Assembly: GCA_017164015.1 (NCBI GenBank)
Contig: CP071065.1
Location: 4,565,918-4,629,917 of the forward strand
Length of the DNA stretch: 64,000 nucleotides
Origin: Nostoc sp. UHCC 0702
Lineage (GTDB): Bacteria; Cyanobacteriota; Cyanobacteriia; Cyanobacteriales; Nostocaceae
Direction of reading: 5' to 3'
Below are positions 62,644-64,000 of the stretch, in pieces. Below the pieces are notes generated by a model. The model saw only the letters and a program-made list of their open reading frames with translations, searched no databases and was not told where the DNA came from. Position numbers and translations under genes: made by a program. Numbering within the stretch: position 1 is the first letter of the stretch; every line of letters starts with the position of its first letter.

Positions 62644-62820
62644 ATATCAAGTTCGGCTAATTACTTACGATCTAGTCGGTTTGCTTGGTAATAGGTAATG
62701 GGTAATGGGTAATAGGTAATACTCAAAACCAATTACCAATTACCAATTACCAATTACCAATTCCCAATTCCCAATTACCGACCTCCACAGATATCATAAG
62801 TGTTTAAACGGACATGATAT
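62644..62820. mobile_element. MITE-like element, copy G
   Basis: 177 bases, nearly the same as copy D (26465-26634): ATATCAAGTTCGGCTAATTA at the left, GTTTAAACGGACATGATAT at the right, GGTAATGGGTAAT / CAATTACCAATTACC units inside. It differs from copy D by a few bases and by unit number. Its last base is part of the stop codon of the next (minus-strand) gene. Confidence 0.72.
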
Positions 62821-63299
62821 TACTTGTCAGGTGATTTTAAAGCTTCATCCAAAACTTGCCTAGCCTGTTCTGCTTTAGCTCGTGCTTCTTGGTAACGCAC
62901 ATTAGCTTGAGCAAAATTTTTGAGAACTTTAAAACCTTCTTTGAGGCGAGTAATTTCCTCTTCAGTGACTGAGTTATCTGAAAACAGAACATCAATACCC
63001 TTGCGAATTTCTAACGCCTCAGCGCGAGATTCTTGAACTTTCAGCTTGAGCGTAGCTAAGTTGTTCAAAACCTGGACAGCTTGTGTAATAGCGTCTTCAC
63101 CACCAGCAGAATCAGTAGTTGGTTCCTTAACCTCAATTAATTGTTGAGGGCCAAATCCCTCTTCTAATTCCGTGGATAGCTTACCTGCATCCATCAGTTC
63201 CATCAACTGATCCATCGCTTTATCACGGGCTTTGGCTGAATCTTTGCCAGGAACAGTGAGGATAATTTCTGGGCTTTGAGCGAGAGTATACTGAGCCAT
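62820..63299 (-). CDS. Hypothetical helical cyanobacterial protein
   Basis: 159 residues. The N-terminal part (1-60) looks folded: EIILTVPGKDSAKARDKAMD, with an FGPQQLIEV strand. The C-terminal 90 residues form long charged helices, probably a coiled coil (LKLKVQESRAEALEIRK, NVRYQEARAKAEQARQVLD). I do not recognise a named family. It is divergent from the next gene. MITE copy G abuts its stop codon. Confidence 0.72.
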   Translation of the reverse strand: MAQYTLAQSPEIILTVPGKDSAKARDKAMDQLMELMDAGKLSTELEEGFGPQQLIEVKEPTTDSAGGEDAITQAVQVLNNLATLKLKVQESRAEALEIRKGIDVLFSDNSVTEEEITRLKEGFKVLKNFAQANVRYQEARAKAEQARQVLDEALKSPDK

Positions 63300-63520
63300 A
63301 TTTAGGACAGAAAAGTTGCTGGTTAACTAAACCAAGGGAAATAATTATAACATGAAGAAAGTGATGTTTCACAGTTAACAATATTAAAAATTAAAAATTA
63401 AAAATAGTTTTATGACTTTTGCTTGACTGGAATTTGGAATTACTGAACATTCCGCCAAGCCTTTTGGAATAAAACTTTATACTTAAGAAAGAGAAAATGA
63501 ATTTCAATAGAGGGAGAGCT

Positions 63521-64000
63521 ATGGCTCCTAATCCCACCATCATGCAGGCTGTGGAAAAACTGGGCTACCGCGTCACCATTGGCGATGTGGCAACTCAAGC
63601 AGGATTGAATGTCGCGGAGGCTGGGCAAGGATTATTAACCCTAGCCTCTGATGCTGGCGGACATTTACAAGTAGCAGAAACGGGTGATATAGTTTACCAA
63701 TTTCCGCGAAATTTTCGGGAAATTTTGCGTAAGAAATATTTGCAGTTGCGATTACAGGAATGGTTAAAAAAGCTTTGGGGAATTATATTTTACCTGGTTC
63801 GCATTTTCTTTGGAATTTTCTTAATTGCTTCCATTGCCTTAATTATTATTACCATCTACATCATTACCACTGCTAACTCAGATAATGATAATCGAGATAG
63901 TAATTTTGGTGGTGGATTCTTCTTTTTCCCAGATTTATTTTGGTATTTGAGTCCAAATTATGACACTCACTACCAGGAACGGCAACGCACAAGGCATGAA
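63521..64000 (+). CDS. Membrane protein with N-terminal winged-helix-like domain, 3' end missing
   Basis: The first 160 codons are in the window; the frame runs off the end. ATG 63521 is chosen because AGGGAGAG lies just upstream; an in-frame ATG at 63497 is possible. Residues 1-75 (MAPNPTIMQAVEKLGYRVTI, GDVATQAGLNVAEAGQGLL, LQVAETGDIVYQFP) resemble a small winged-helix fold. A basic helix (RKKYLQLRLQEWLKKLW), a membrane helix (about 95-120) and a Gly/Phe-rich segment follow. This layout occurs in conserved cyanobacterial proteins without assigned function. The intergenic region to the divergent gene is 221 bases. Confidence 0.75.
   Translation, partial: MAPNPTIMQAVEKLGYRVTIGDVATQAGLNVAEAGQGLLTLASDAGGHLQVAETGDIVYQFPRNFREILRKKYLQLRLQEWLKKLWGIIFYLVRIFFGIFLIASIALIIITIYIITTANSDNDNRDSNFGGGFFFFPDLFWYLSPNYDTHYQERQRTRHE

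Overview
The window is chromosomal DNA of a filamentous, probably heterocyst-forming cyanobacterium (Nostoc/Anabaena-like, order Nostocales). The grounds are the very frequent HIP1 octamer GCGATCGC, many short tandem repeats (units of 7-9 bases such as ccccagt or ctcatctcc), and typical cyanobacterial genes: PAM68, cyanophycin enzymes, a tocopherol-type methyltransferase, a DUF1823 protein and multi-domain histidine kinases. No species can be named from the sequence alone.

Layout. 1-7.5 kb: the 3' part of a giant AAA/GAF/histidine kinase, then a Cache-HAMP-PAS NarL-type kinase with its response regulator. 7.6-14.2 kb: an accessory stretch with small membrane proteins, two PIN-toxin/antitoxin pairs, a Uma2 nuclease, an Rpn-type nuclease, and broken copies of these genes among dispersed repeats. 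14.4-19 kb: a Tat-exported dienelactone hydrolase, an MFS pseudogene, a glycogen debranching enzyme and an hsp20 pseudogene. 19.5-33 kb: DAHP synthase (AroG type), a GH13 alpha-glucan enzyme, a DUF1823 protein, acylphosphatase, a histidine kinase, a short cyanophycin synthetase (CphA2 type), a cyanophycinase and a second GH13 paralogue. 33-41.3 kb: rpsO, pam68, a second DAHP synthase (class I-beta) and a 2018-residue TamB-like protein. 41.3-46.3 kb: a gene-poor stretch with two gene remnants around a hybrid histidine kinase. 46.3-55.7 kb: exbB-exbD, small conserved proteins, an MMADHC-like protein, a PIN/TRAM membrane protein, hemW, ktrB-ktrA and a methyltransferase. 56-64 kb: a membrane NACHT ATPase with ten near-identical HEAT-like repeats, a 21-base minisatellite, a photolyase-like protein split over two genes in reversed domain order, tRNA-Gln and two conserved proteins.

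How the genes relate. Carbon and nitrogen storage is a theme: glycogen debranching, two GH13 enzymes, and CphA2 with cyanophycinase lie within 17 kb, and the GH13 paralogues bracket the cyanophycin genes. Signal transduction is the second theme, with four histidine kinases. The third is genome plasticity: at least seven copies of a roughly 120-205 base MITE-like family with ends of the type ATATCATGTCCG, several hairpin repeat families, and at least seven decayed genes. In two cases repeats lie in frame inside an intact coding sequence.

The strongest candidates for something undescribed are the membrane NACHT protein with homogenised repeats (56.0-59.1 kb) and the split, order-reversed photolyase-like pair (60.4-61.8 kb). 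All identifications come from reading the sequence and from recognised motifs; no database search was run.
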